Shown piece after piece: positions 48,166 through 56,984 of a stretch of DNA of 64,000 nt (its first letter is position 1; every line of letters begins with the position of its first letter). Origin of the DNA: Seonamhaeicola maritimus (GTDB taxonomy: Bacteria; Bacteroidota; Bacteroidia; Flavobacteriales; Flavobacteriaceae); the NCBI RefSeq assembly GCF_008056315.1, contig NZ_VRKQ01000008.1, positions 1,320,957-1,384,956 on the forward strand. Reading direction: 5' to 3'. Both the position numbers and the translations under genes were made by a program. A model generated the notes under the pieces. The model was not told the DNA's origin. It ran no database searches and worked only from the letters and a program-made list of their open reading frames with translations.

Positions 48166-49020
48166 ATGAATAAGTATTTATACATATTAATATCACTAGT
48201 CATTTTAAGTTCTTGTAGTGAGTATCAAAAGGTTTTAAAAGCCTCTGGTGAAGGAGCTACAGCTCAAAAATTTAAAATGGGAGACTCTCTTTATAACGCG
48301 GGTAAGTGGGCCAAGGCAAACAGAATTCTTGGGCAGATAGTTCCAGAATATAGAGGTAAGCCACAGGCTCAAAAGCTTATGTATTTATATGCCCAAACAT
48401 TTTATAAGATGAAAGATTACTATATTTCATCTTATAGATTTGAACAATTTGCAACGAGTTATCCAAAAAGTGAAAAGTTGGAAGAGGCCTCTTTTTTAAG
48501 TGCTAAGAGCTACTATATGCTTTCTCCTGTTTATTCAAAAGATCAGAAGGAAACAAAGGAAGCCATTGAGAAAATTCAAGGATTTATCAATCAATTCCCT
48601 GAGTCGGAATATTTACCAGAGGCCAATAAATTGGTTCAAGAATTGGATTTCAAATTAGAAAAGAAAGCCTTTAGTATAGCAAAACAATATAGTGATATAG
48701 CGCCTGGGTTTACGAGGGATTATACGGCGGCAATAAAGTCTTTTGATAATTTTCTTTATGATTTCCCTGGTTCTAGTTTAAGAGAAGATGCTTTGTTTCA
48801 AAGATTAGATGCTGCTTACAAACAAGCTGTTAATAGTATAGAATATAAACGTTCTAGAGCAGAAGGTATTGTTCATATTCGAAAAGAACGTATAGAAGCA
48901 ACAAAAGAATACAGTAGTTCATTTTTAAAAACTTTTGCAAATTCTAAATACATTGAACAGGTAAATGAAATGAATAGAGTTTTAGAAGAAGAATTAAAAA
49001 AATATAGCACAAAAAGTTAA
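48166..49020 (+). CDS. bamD: Outer membrane protein assembly factor BamD
   Basis: 284 aa. Lipobox LSSC (C17). TPR helices run through the protein, for example YNAGKWAKANRILGQIVPEY and QFATSYPKSEKLEEASFLS. BamD is the essential lipoprotein of the BAM complex that inserts outer-membrane barrels. It starts a conserved run bamD-rpoZ-coaBC-DUF4835-recN. A TAATTTTG -7 box at 48141-48148 lies in the 184-bp gap before it, where I see no other feature. Confidence 0.93.
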   Translation: MNKYLYILISLVILSSCSEYQKVLKASGEGATAQKFKMGDSLYNAGKWAKANRILGQIVPEYRGKPQAQKLMYLYAQTFYKMKDYYISSYRFEQFATSYPKSEKLEEASFLSAKSYYMLSPVYSKDQKETKEAIEKIQGFINQFPESEYLPEANKLVQELDFKLEKKAFSIAKQYSDIAPGFTRDYTAAIKSFDNFLYDFPGSSLREDALFQRLDAAYKQAVNSIEYKRSRAEGIVHIRKERIEATKEYSSSFLKTFANSKYIEQVNEMNRVLEEELKKYSTKS

Positions 49021-49031
49021 ATATATTCACA

Positions 49032-49361
49032 ATGGATTTAAAGAAAATCAATGCTCCTGTTAATACAGTAACTTATGATAGAAATCAAATAGATGAGCCA
49101 ACAGAGAATATCTATGAGTCAATTTCTATTATTTCTAGAAGAGCGGAGCAAATTAACACAGAGATTAAAAAAGAGCTTATTGATAAGTTAGAAGAGTTTG
49201 CTACTTATAACGATAGCTTAGAAGAAATCTTTGAAAATAAAGAACAAATTGAGGTTTCTAAATTTTATGAAAAATTACCTAAACCTCATGCTTTAGCTGT
49301 TCAAGAGTGGTTAACAGATAAAATTTACTTCAGAAATACCGAGGAAGATTCTCAGGAATAA
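49032..49361 (+). CDS. rpoZ: DNA-directed RNA polymerase omega subunit (RpoZ/K type)
   Basis: 109 aa. The PVNTVTYDRNQIDEPTENIYES start and SIISRRAEQINTEIKKEL are the Bacteroidota omega signature, resembling archaeal/eukaryotic RpoK/RPB6 more than E. coli RpoZ. It stabilises RNA polymerase. It is 11 bp after bamD and probably cotranscribed. Confidence 0.92.
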   Translation: MDLKKINAPVNTVTYDRNQIDEPTENIYESISIISRRAEQINTEIKKELIDKLEEFATYNDSLEEIFENKEQIEVSKFYEKLPKPHALAVQEWLTDKIYFRNTEEDSQE

Positions 49362-49389
49362 TTTCTTAAAGTAAAAACTTAAAAGCAAG

Positions 49390-49520
49390 TAGCTTTTCAG
49401 GAGAATTTAGTACATTTAATTTTCTTTTTTGAATCACAAATTTTGGAGCATAACAAAGGTTATAGTTGTGAAATTAAATATAAAAAGAGTTAAACTAAAT
49501 TTCTGAAAAGCTATTTTTTT
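49390..49520 (+). other. Nested inverted-repeat leader abutting the coaBC start codon
   Basis: Four nested complementary pairs form one long hairpin: TAGCTTTTCAG plus AATTTAG (49390-49400, 49404-49410) with CTAAATT plus CTGAAAAGCTA (49495-49501, 49503-49513); ATTTAATTT (49414-49422) with AAATTAAAT (49471-49479); CACAA (49435-49439) with TTGTG (49466-49470); ATAAC (49450-49454) with GTTAT (49459-49463). Seven Ts follow, then the coaBC ATG at 49521. An alternative small hairpin uses AAAAGC at 49381 with GCTTTT at 49392. It could be an attenuator-like leader RNA or a MITE-like element. Confidence 0.65.
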
Positions 49521-50732
49521 ATGAGTATTCTAAGCGGCAAAAATATTCTATTGGGCATAAGTGCTGGTATTTCTGCATATAAAACAGCTTCATTAGTAAG
49601 GTTATTAATCAAAGCTGGAGCTGAAGTAAAAGTTGTGATGACTCCAAATTCTAAAGAATTTATAACACCTTTAACCTTATCCACCCTTTCAAAAAATCCA
49701 GTTCATTATTCTTTCACCAACGAGGAAGATGATAATACCGTATGGAATAATCATGTAGAATTGGGGCTTTGGGCAGACTTGTTTGTTGTTGCTCCTGCAA
49801 CGGCAAATACATTGTCTAAAATGGCCAATGGTGTTTGTGATAATTTATTATTGGCAACATATTTATCTGCTAAGTGTCCTGTGTATTTTGCGCCGGCAAT
49901 GGATTTAGATATGTATAAGCATCCAACAACTTTAAAATCATTTGAGAAATTAAAGTCATTTGGAAATACTATGATTCCTGCTACAAGAGGTGAGTTGGCT
50001 AGCGGGTTGGTAGGTGAGGGTAGAATGGCAGAACCAGAAGATATTGTTGCTTTTATTGAAAATGATATTATGGAATCGCTACCATTAAAAGGTAAAAAAG
50101 TATTAATTACTGCGGGCCCAACTTATGAAGCCATAGATCCAGTTCGTTTTATAGGAAATCATTCCAGTGGTAAGATGGGATTTGAAATAGCCAAAGCTGC
50201 TGCTAATTTGGGAGCTTATGTTATTTTGGTAACTGGACCAACCCATCAAAAAATATCAAATAGTTTGGTGCAAGTGATTCCTGTAATTAGTGCTGAAGAT
50301 ATGTATGTTGAAGCTCATAAATATTTCCAAGAATTTGATGTTGCTATTCTTTCGGCAGCAGTAGCTGATTACCGACCTAAAGAAGTGGCTTCTAAGAAAA
50401 TAAAAAAGAAAGATTCAGCGTTAACTTTAGAGATGGTAAAAACCAAGGATATTTTGGCATCTTTGGGAGCTGTAAAAAAACATCAGTTTTTGGTAGGGTT
50501 TGCATTAGAAACTAATAATGAATTAGAAAACGCAAAAGACAAATTAAAAAGAAAGAATTTAAATTTAATTGTTTTAAATTCGTTAAATGATAAAGGTGCT
50601 GGCTTTAAAGGAGATACAAATAAAGTAACTTTTATTGATAGAAAAGAAGAAATCACAGAATTTGAATTGAAATCAAAAGCAGAGGTTGCTAAAGATTTAT
50701 TAAATAAAATTATTGAACAAATACATGCGTAA
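49521..50732 (+). CDS. coaBC: Bifunctional phosphopantothenoylcysteine decarboxylase/synthase CoaBC
   Basis: 403 aa. N-terminal flavin decarboxylase (CoaC) with GISAGISAYKTASLVRLL and PATANTLSKMANGVCDNLL; C-terminal synthetase (CoaB) with KVLITAGPTYEAIDPVRFIG and the VGFALET segment. It makes 4'-phosphopantetheine from phosphopantothenate and cysteine. coaE at 56.3 kb supplies the last CoA step. It overlaps the DUF4835 gene by 8 bp. Confidence 0.97.
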   Translation: MSILSGKNILLGISAGISAYKTASLVRLLIKAGAEVKVVMTPNSKEFITPLTLSTLSKNPVHYSFTNEEDDNTVWNNHVELGLWADLFVVAPATANTLSKMANGVCDNLLLATYLSAKCPVYFAPAMDLDMYKHPTTLKSFEKLKSFGNTMIPATRGELASGLVGEGRMAEPEDIVAFIENDIMESLPLKGKKVLITAGPTYEAIDPVRFIGNHSSGKMGFEIAKAAANLGAYVILVTGPTHQKISNSLVQVIPVISAEDMYVEAHKYFQEFDVAILSAAVADYRPKEVASKKIKKKDSALTLEMVKTKDILASLGAVKKHQFLVGFALETNNELENAKDKLKRKNLNLIVLNSLNDKGAGFKGDTNKVTFIDRKEEITEFELKSKAEVAKDLLNKIIEQIHA

Positions 50733-51612
50733 TATTCTAATTGTTTTAACTTTTTTTATTGCTTTCTCAGGTTTTTCACAAGAGTTGAATTGTAATTTGG
50801 TTGTAAATGCAAGACAAACAGGAAATGAAAATTTTCCAATATTTAAAACTTTAGAAAAGCAATTAACCGAATTTATCAACAATACAAAGTGGACAGACCA
50901 AATACTTAAGCCTCAAGAACGCATAGATTGTAATATGGTTATTAATATTACTAACTACAGCGGTGATGCTTTTCAAGCGTCATTGCAAGTTCAATCGTCT
51001 AGACCTGTTTTTGGATCTTCATATAGTACACCTATTTACAATTTTAACGATAAGGATTTTAGCTTTAGGTATTTAGAATTTCAGAATTTGATTTATAATT
51101 CATCGCAATTTGAGTCTAATTTGATATCAGTATTGGCCTTTCATGTTTATATGATTTTGGCTTTAGATGCTGATTCATTTGCTGCAAAAGGAGGTGATAC
51201 TTATTTTAAACAAGCTCAAACCATTACTAATTATTCTCAACAAGGTAATTTTAAAGGTTGGAAGTTAGAAGATGGTTTGCAAAGTAGGTTTGCACTCATA
51301 GATAATGTAATGTCTCCTACTTTTAAAGAATATCGACAAATTATAAGTGATTATCACAGACAAGGATTAGATGTTATGAGTGAGAACACTAAAGCAGGCA
51401 AAGAAAAAATTGCCATAGCGTTAAAACAGTTTCAGGCAATGAATAGTAGAAGACCTAATTCTTTTTTACAACGCACTTTTTTTGATGCGAAGGCTGATGA
51501 GATTGCTCAAATTTTTAGTGGAGGTCCAAACGTAAACATTGCTAGTCTAAAGGAAATACTTCAAAAAGTAGCGCCAATGCATAGTAGCAAATGGCAAAAT
51601 ATTAAGTTTTAA
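50725..51612 (+). CDS. DUF4835 family exported protein
   Basis: 295 aa from the ATG at 50725, which overlaps the coaBC stop by 8 bp; the longer frame begins at a TTG. Signal peptide cleaved near GFSQ. The DUF4835 core includes CNLVVNARQTG at the N-terminus and the conserved LQNLIYNSSQFESNLISVLA region. Almost always found between coaBC and recN in flavobacteria; probably periplasmic, function unknown. Confidence 0.88.
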   Translation: MRNILIVLTFFIAFSGFSQELNCNLVVNARQTGNENFPIFKTLEKQLTEFINNTKWTDQILKPQERIDCNMVINITNYSGDAFQASLQVQSSRPVFGSSYSTPIYNFNDKDFSFRYLEFQNLIYNSSQFESNLISVLAFHVYMILALDADSFAAKGGDTYFKQAQTITNYSQQGNFKGWKLEDGLQSRFALIDNVMSPTFKEYRQIISDYHRQGLDVMSENTKAGKEKIAIALKQFQAMNSRRPNSFLQRTFFDAKADEIAQIFSGGPNVNIASLKEILQKVAPMHSSKWQNIKF

Positions 51613-51628
51613 ATATTAAAAAGAAGAC

Positions 51629-53281
51629 TTGTTAATTTCATTTTCAATAAAAAATTACGCGTTAATTGACCATCTTCAGGTTGATTTTAATAACGGGTTT
51701 TCTATCATCACAGGAGAAACTGGTGCAGGTAAATCTATTTTGTTAGGAGGTTTGTCATTGATTCTGGGCAAACGTGCAGATTTATCAAGTTTAAAAGACA
51801 CTTCTCAAAAATGTATTATTGAAGCCGTTTTTAATGTGGCCGATTATAAATTAGAAGTACTTTTTGATGCTGAGGATTTTGATTATGAACCCCATACTAT
51901 TATAAGGAGAGAGATATTACCTTCTGGTAAATCAAGAGCATTTGTTAATGATTCTCCGGTAAACTTAAATAGTTTGCAAAATTTGGGTGAGCGCTTAATT
52001 GATATTCATTCGCAACATCAAACCTTGCAACTTACTAATGATGATTTTCAGTTTCAGGTTATTGATGCTTTAGCTAAAAATGTTATTCAATTAAGTAATT
52101 ATCAAAATGAATTAAAGGTTTATAAATTACTGCAAAAGGAGTTAAATGAGCTTTTAACTTTTCAAGCGGAAGCCATAAAAGAACATGATTATAATTCATT
52201 TTTATTGAAAGAATTAGTCGAGGCTAATTTGGTTGATGGCGAGTTGGAAACTTTAGAGGAAGAATACGAAACACTTAATAATATTGAAGGGATTCAAGAA
52301 AAACTATCTGAGGCTTATCAGTTATTAAGTGATGAACAAATAGGAGCCTTATCTATATTGGCATCTTTAAAAGGGGTGTTTCAAAGGTTATCTGCCATGT
52401 CATCAAAATATGAAAATTTATTCAATAGAGTTAATAGTAGCTTCATAGAAATGGATGATTTGTTTGGAGAGGTTAATGTGCTTCAAGAGAATCTAGATGC
52501 AGACCCTAGCAGGCTTGAAACAGTTGACTCTAAACTAAAAACTTTGCATGATTTAATGCAAAAACATGTTGCAGGTAATATTTCAGAATTAATAGAAGTA
52601 CGAGATAAACTTGAAGATAAAGTATCAGTTACAGAAAGTTTAGATGACACTATTTCTGCAAAACAGAATGTTATTAAAACCCAAACAAAGAAATTAAATA
52701 CTATAGCAGAATCTATTCATAAAAATAGAGTAGAGGCAATACCTAATTTGAAAAAGCAATTAGAAAGTATTTTAGTTGATTTAGGAATGCCAAATGCTCA
52801 GTTTAACATTAAGGTTTTAATAGGCGATAATTTCCTTTCAAACGGAAAAGATGAATTATCATTTTTATTTTCGGCAAACAAGGGCGGTAATTTCAATGAG
52901 CTTAAAAAAGCAGCTTCTGGAGGTGAATTGTCAAGAATAATGTTGGCAATAAAATCTATTTTATCAAAATATATTCAGTTACCAACCATTATGTTTGATG
53001 AGATTGATACAGGTGTTTCGGGAGAAATATCAAACAAAATGGGGGATATTATGTTGCAAATGAGTAAAACTATGCAAGTGTTTTCAATTACGCATTTACC
53101 GCAAATTGCAGCCAAGGGACATTCACATTTTAAAGTATATAAAGAAGATGTAAATGAGGTTACTCAAACTAATTTGGTTAAGTTAAACTATGATGAACGA
53201 ATTGTAGAAATTGCTCAAATGTTGGGTGGTGTAGAAATGTCATCTTCAGCTATAGCCCATGCTAAAGAATTGCTGAATTAA
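51629..53281 (+). CDS. recN: DNA repair protein RecN (TTG start)
   Basis: 550 aa. Walker A GETGAGKSI, signature AASGGELSRIMLAIK, Walker B IMFDEIDTGVSGE, and a coiled coil in the middle, as in SMC-like proteins. The start is a TTG at 51629 with a purine-rich AAAAAGAAGA just upstream; the protein begins LLISFSIKNYALIDHLQ, matching the normal N-terminus (family: M-L-x-x-L-x-I-x-N-x-A-L-I). RecN holds broken DNA ends during recombinational repair. Confidence 0.96.
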   Translation: MLISFSIKNYALIDHLQVDFNNGFSIITGETGAGKSILLGGLSLILGKRADLSSLKDTSQKCIIEAVFNVADYKLEVLFDAEDFDYEPHTIIRREILPSGKSRAFVNDSPVNLNSLQNLGERLIDIHSQHQTLQLTNDDFQFQVIDALAKNVIQLSNYQNELKVYKLLQKELNELLTFQAEAIKEHDYNSFLLKELVEANLVDGELETLEEEYETLNNIEGIQEKLSEAYQLLSDEQIGALSILASLKGVFQRLSAMSSKYENLFNRVNSSFIEMDDLFGEVNVLQENLDADPSRLETVDSKLKTLHDLMQKHVAGNISELIEVRDKLEDKVSVTESLDDTISAKQNVIKTQTKKLNTIAESIHKNRVEAIPNLKKQLESILVDLGMPNAQFNIKVLIGDNFLSNGKDELSFLFSANKGGNFNELKKAASGGELSRIMLAIKSILSKYIQLPTIMFDEIDTGVSGEISNKMGDIMLQMSKTMQVFSITHLPQIAAKGHSHFKVYKEDVNEVTQTNLVKLNYDERIVEIAQMLGGVEMSSSAIAHAKELLN

Positions 53282-53339
53282 TTAGTATCTTTGACCCCAA
53301 AATAAAATAATAACCAATCAACATATAAATCAAATACGT

Positions 53340-54158
53340 ATGTCGCATAATTTATTAAAAGGAAAAAAAGGAATCATTTTTGGAGCTTTAGATTCTAACT
53401 CCATTGCCTGGAAAACTGCAGAACGAGTTCATGAAGAAGGTGGTGAGTTTGTATTAACAAATGCACCTGTAGCAATGAGAATGGGGCAGATAAATGAGTT
53501 AGCAGAAAAAACAGGTTCTCAAATTATTCCTGCCGATGCTACTTCAGAAGAAGATTTACAGAACTTGGTAGAAAAATCTATGGAGATTTTAGGCGGAAAG
53601 ATTGATTTCGTTTTACACTCTATAGGAATGTCTATCAATGTTAGAAAAGGAAAATCATATACAGATCAAAACTACTCATGGACACAGAAAGGAACAGATG
53701 TTTCTGCTATGTCATTTCACAAAGTAATGCAAACGCTTTATAAAGCAGATGCTATGAATGAATGGGGAAGTATTGTGGCTTTAACATATATGGCTGCACA
53801 ACGTGTGTTTCCAGATTATAATGACATGGCCGATAATAAAGCCTATTTAGAAAGTATTGCACGTAGCTTTGGTTACTTTTTTGGGCGTGATAAAAACGTA
53901 CGTGTAAATACTATTTCACAGTCGCCAACACCAACAACAGCGGGTAGCGGTGTAAAAGGATTTGATGGTTTTATAGCATATGCAGATAAAATGTCGCCAC
54001 TTGGTAACGCTACAGCTCTAGACTGTGCCAACTATACCGTGTCACTGTTTAGTGATTTAACAAAACGTGTTACGTTACAAAACCTTTATAACGATGGCGG
54101 ATTTAGCAATATGGGTGTAAGTGATGCCGTTATGGATACCTTTATGGGAGAAGAATAA
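53340..54158 (+). CDS. fabI: Enoyl-[acyl-carrier-protein] reductase (NADH), FabI
   Basis: 272 aa. The short-chain dehydrogenase fold with the FabI pattern: GKKGIIFGALDSNSIAWKTA at the start, VLHSIGMS, and an active-site YxxxxxxK arrangement around ALTYMAAQRVFPDYNDMADNK. It carries out the last reduction of each fatty-acid elongation cycle and is the target of triclosan and isoniazid-type inhibitors. A clear terminator follows at 54181. Confidence 0.95.
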   Translation: MSHNLLKGKKGIIFGALDSNSIAWKTAERVHEEGGEFVLTNAPVAMRMGQINELAEKTGSQIIPADATSEEDLQNLVEKSMEILGGKIDFVLHSIGMSINVRKGKSYTDQNYSWTQKGTDVSAMSFHKVMQTLYKADAMNEWGSIVALTYMAAQRVFPDYNDMADNKAYLESIARSFGYFFGRDKNVRVNTISQSPTPTTAGSGVKGFDGFIAYADKMSPLGNATALDCANYTVSLFSDLTKRVTLQNLYNDGGFSNMGVSDAVMDTFMGEE

Positions 54159-54180
54159 TATTTCAAAATATACATTCAAG

Positions 54181-54207
54181 AGCCACCTCCTATAGGTGGC
54201 TTTTTTG
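54181..54207 (+). terminator. Intrinsic terminator after fabI
   Basis: AGCCACCT and AGGTGGCT form an 8-bp stem with a 5-nt loop, followed by TTTTTTGTT. Confidence 0.9.
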
Positions 54208-54232
54208 TTACATTTGTGTAAATTAAAATGTT

Positions 54233-54340
54233 TTTTGGGCGTTACCACAGGGGTCGGGCTTTCGGTAGTCGCTTTTTTGTGTTGCATAGGTGCAACAACA
54301 CAAAAAGTGCTTCAACAAAACCTCAATCCCTAACGCTAAA
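54233..54340. repeat. Intergenic structured repeat-like element
   Basis: Between the fabI terminator and the next gene lies a compositionally distinct, GC-richer patch: TTTTTTGGGCGTTACCACAG, then a segment with GGGTCGGGCTTTCGG, a hairpin CTTTTTTGTGTTG / CAACACAAAAAG, and finally CTCAATCCCTAACGC. Outer arms GCGTTA (54239-54244) and TAACGC (54331-54336) are complementary and enclose the rest. This resembles a non-coding element I recall as common between flavobacterial genes, but I cannot search for copies. Confidence 0.6.
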
Positions 54341-54360
54341 GCATCAAACTTTAAATTATA

Positions 54361-55368
54361 ATGCAATTACAGTTTTCATTTATAATTCCCGTTTATAATC
54401 GTCCGGACGAAATTGAAGAACTTTTGCAAAGTTTTGAGGCGTTAGAGACAAAAACAGGTTATGAAATTGTAATTGTAGAAGATGGCTCTTCAATTTCCTC
54501 AAAAGAAATAGTTACTAAGTTTGATGAGAAGCTAAATATCTCATACTTTTTCAAGGAGAATTCAGGCCCAGGAGATTCCAGAAATTTTGGAATGCAACAT
54601 GCCAAGGGAAATTACTTTATCATTTTAGATAGTGATGTTATTCTGCCAACAAACTATTTGACTGAAGTAGAAAAGAGTTTAGTAGAAAACTATGTTGATT
54701 GTTTTGGCGGACCAGATGCGGCACATGAATCGTTTACCAATTTGCAAAAGGCAATTAATTTTTCAATGACTTCCTTTGTAACAACTGGCGGGATAAGAGG
54801 TAATAAAAATAGTGTCGATGCCTTTCAACCAAGAAGTTTTAATATGGGTATTTCAAAAAAAGCTTTTGAGGCATCAAAAGGCTTTGGTAGAATTCATCCA
54901 GGTGAAGACCCAGATTTATCTATAAGACTATGGAATTTAGGTTTCAAAACCAAATTAATACCTCAAGCTAAGGTATTTCATAAGCGTAGAATTTCTTGGA
55001 GTAAGTTTTATATCCAGGTTAATAAGTTTGGGCTGGTTAGGCCTATTTTAAATAAGTGGCATCCATCTACAAAAAAAATAACCTATTGGTTTCCAAGTTT
55101 GTTTATAATAGGTTTTGATATATCAATATTGTTAGCAATCTTTGGTGTTAACTGGTTTTTTTATTTATATGTGTTTTATTTTTTATTGGCGTTTGTTGTA
55201 GCTCTATTAACTACAGGAAATATTAAAGTAGCTTTTATGGCTTTATGGGCAATTGGTGTACAGTTTATTGGTTATGGTTTTGGTTTCTTGGAATCAACTT
55301 GGGCTGTAGGAGTATTAAATAAGGATCCAGAGTCACATTTTCCTAACTTGTTTTTCAAGCAAAAATGA
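54361..55368 (+). CDS. Family 2 glycosyltransferase with C-terminal membrane helices
   Basis: 335 aa. The GT-A fold is shown by SFIIPVYNRPDEIEEL at the N-terminus, a DSD metal motif (FIILDSDVIL) and the GEDPDLSIRLWNLGFKTKLI segment. Two or three hydrophobic helices at the C-terminus (about 245-310) anchor it in the inner membrane. Sugar and acceptor unknown. Its stop overlaps the YbbR gene by 4 bp. Confidence 0.88.
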   Translation: MQLQFSFIIPVYNRPDEIEELLQSFEALETKTGYEIVIVEDGSSISSKEIVTKFDEKLNISYFFKENSGPGDSRNFGMQHAKGNYFIILDSDVILPTNYLTEVEKSLVENYVDCFGGPDAAHESFTNLQKAINFSMTSFVTTGGIRGNKNSVDAFQPRSFNMGISKKAFEASKGFGRIHPGEDPDLSIRLWNLGFKTKLIPQAKVFHKRRISWSKFYIQVNKFGLVRPILNKWHPSTKKITYWFPSLFIIGFDISILLAIFGVNWFFYLYVFYFLLAFVVALLTTGNIKVAFMALWAIGVQFIGYGFGFLESTWAVGVLNKDPESHFPNLFFKQK

Positions 55369-56324
55369 TAAAAAAAGTAAAATCTAAAATAGCATCTTCT
55401 ATTAAGAGTAAACGGATAAATGTTTTTCTGTTATTCTTACTTTTTGCATTTATTATTTTGATTTTCTCAAAACTTTCTAAAGAGTATACCAATACTGTTT
55501 CTTTCGAAATTGAAAAGCTAAATGTTCCAGAAGAGCAGGTAATTTTAAATGATTCTACTACGCTAGATATAACTCTAAAAACACACGGTTTTAAATGGCT
55601 TAATTATTATTTTGAAAAACCTAAAATTGTTATTGATTTCAATAAAGACGTCACTAAAACAGAGTCTGTTTATATATACAGTAAATCTACTGCTTATTTG
55701 AATAACACTCAATTTGACAAACAAGTTGAGCTTTTAAGTAAGTCACCAGACACTTTGGTTTTTAGGTATGATGTAAATTTGGTTAAAAAGGTTCCGGTAA
55801 AATTAAATGCAGATATTAAATTCAGTGCTGGTTATAATATCACTAAACCAGTTAGTATAGAGCCCGATTCTGTTGTGGTTATTGGTCCTCATATTTTGGT
55901 TTCAGAAATTAATAGTTTAGAAACAGAAAAAGTAGAGTTTATTGATATTAGACAAGATTTACAAGAAAAGGCAAAACTAAAATTACCAAAGCACAGTGCA
56001 GATTTAAAGTTTTCAACTTCAACAATAAATTTAAGGGCAACTGTAGAAAAGTTTACAGAAGGCACGTTAAAAGTGCCTATACGCACTATAAATGTACCAG
56101 ATAGCATTAGTTTAAAATATTTTCCAAAGGAGGTCAATGTGTCTTATTATGTGAGTTTAGATAACTTTAATGCTGTCAAGATTAACGATTTTAGGTTAGT
56201 TTGCGATTATGCTAAAGTAAAAGGAAATCAATCCTTTTTGGTTCCAGAATTGATACAGTTTCCAGAAACGATTAAGAACCCTAAAATAAATCAACAACAA
56301 ATTGAATTTATAATTAGCAAATGA
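55365..56324 (+). CDS. YbbR-like domain protein
   Basis: 319 aa. N-terminal transmembrane anchor (about 20-40) followed by periplasmic beta-rich YbbR-type repeats (NVPEEQVILNDSTTLDITLK and a later VPVKLNADIKFSAGY). In firmicutes YbbR/CdaR regulates the diadenylate cyclase CdaA; no cyclase is nearby here. ATGA overlaps on both sides link it to the glycosyltransferase and coaE. Confidence 0.8.
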   Translation: MIKKVKSKIASSIKSKRINVFLLFLLFAFIILIFSKLSKEYTNTVSFEIEKLNVPEEQVILNDSTTLDITLKTHGFKWLNYYFEKPKIVIDFNKDVTKTESVYIYSKSTAYLNNTQFDKQVELLSKSPDTLVFRYDVNLVKKVPVKLNADIKFSAGYNITKPVSIEPDSVVVIGPHILVSEINSLETEKVEFIDIRQDLQEKAKLKLPKHSADLKFSTSTINLRATVEKFTEGTLKVPIRTINVPDSISLKYFPKEVNVSYYVSLDNFNAVKINDFRLVCDYAKVKGNQSFLVPELIQFPETIKNPKINQQQIEFIISK

Positions 56325-56908
56325 TTATTGTAGGGCTTACAGGAGGTATTGGTAGTGGGAAGACCACAGTTGCTAAACAATTTAAAAGTTTAGGTGTACC
56401 TGTTTATATAGCTGATGAGGAGGCTAAAAAACTCATGAATAGGTCTAAAGTTATTAAACGAAAACTAATTCGGTTATTTGGTGAAAAGGCCTATGTTAAT
56501 GATACACTCAACAGACCATTTTTAGCAGACATTATTTTTAATGATACATCGTATTTAGAAAAAATGAATGCCATTGTGCACCCCAAAGTTGCAAAACATT
56601 TTGAGCGTTGGGTGTCAAAACAAGAGGCTTCTTATGTTATAAAAGAAGTAGCGATATTATTTGAAAATGGCGGACATAAACAATGCGATTATGTTATTAC
56701 TGTTGTGGCACCAAAAGAAGTTAGAGTTGAAAGGTTGTTGCTACGAGATAATACTTCCAGAGAAAAGATTGCAGCCATTATGAAAAATCAATGGACAGAT
56801 GAAGATAAAGTAAAACTATCCGACTTTGTTGTTGAAAATATAGAGCTTCAAGATGTTGAAAATCAGGCCTCTAAAATACACAAAAAACTACTTGAAAAGC
56901 TTAAATAA
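56321..56908 (+). CDS. coaE: Dephospho-CoA kinase
   Basis: 195 aa. P-loop GGIGSGKTT (8-16), then VYIADEEAKKLM, NDTLNRPFLADIIF and VHPKVAKHF, all standard for CoaE. Final step of CoA synthesis. It overlaps the YbbR gene by 4 bp. Confidence 0.95.
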   Translation: MIIVGLTGGIGSGKTTVAKQFKSLGVPVYIADEEAKKLMNRSKVIKRKLIRLFGEKAYVNDTLNRPFLADIIFNDTSYLEKMNAIVHPKVAKHFERWVSKQEASYVIKEVAILFENGGHKQCDYVITVVAPKEVRVERLLLRDNTSREKIAAIMKNQWTDEDKVKLSDFVVENIELQDVENQASKIHKKLLEKLK

Positions 56909-56984
56909 TTTAGCGTTTTAACATTTTTGTTAATGTAAGGTTAAAACATAAGTGCCCTAAATGTTAAAATGTTAATTTTGATTA

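Noticed and set aside
54075-54287. 70-aa minus-strand frame over the fabI end
   Set aside because: It runs through the fabI terminator and the repeat-like element and shows no protein features.
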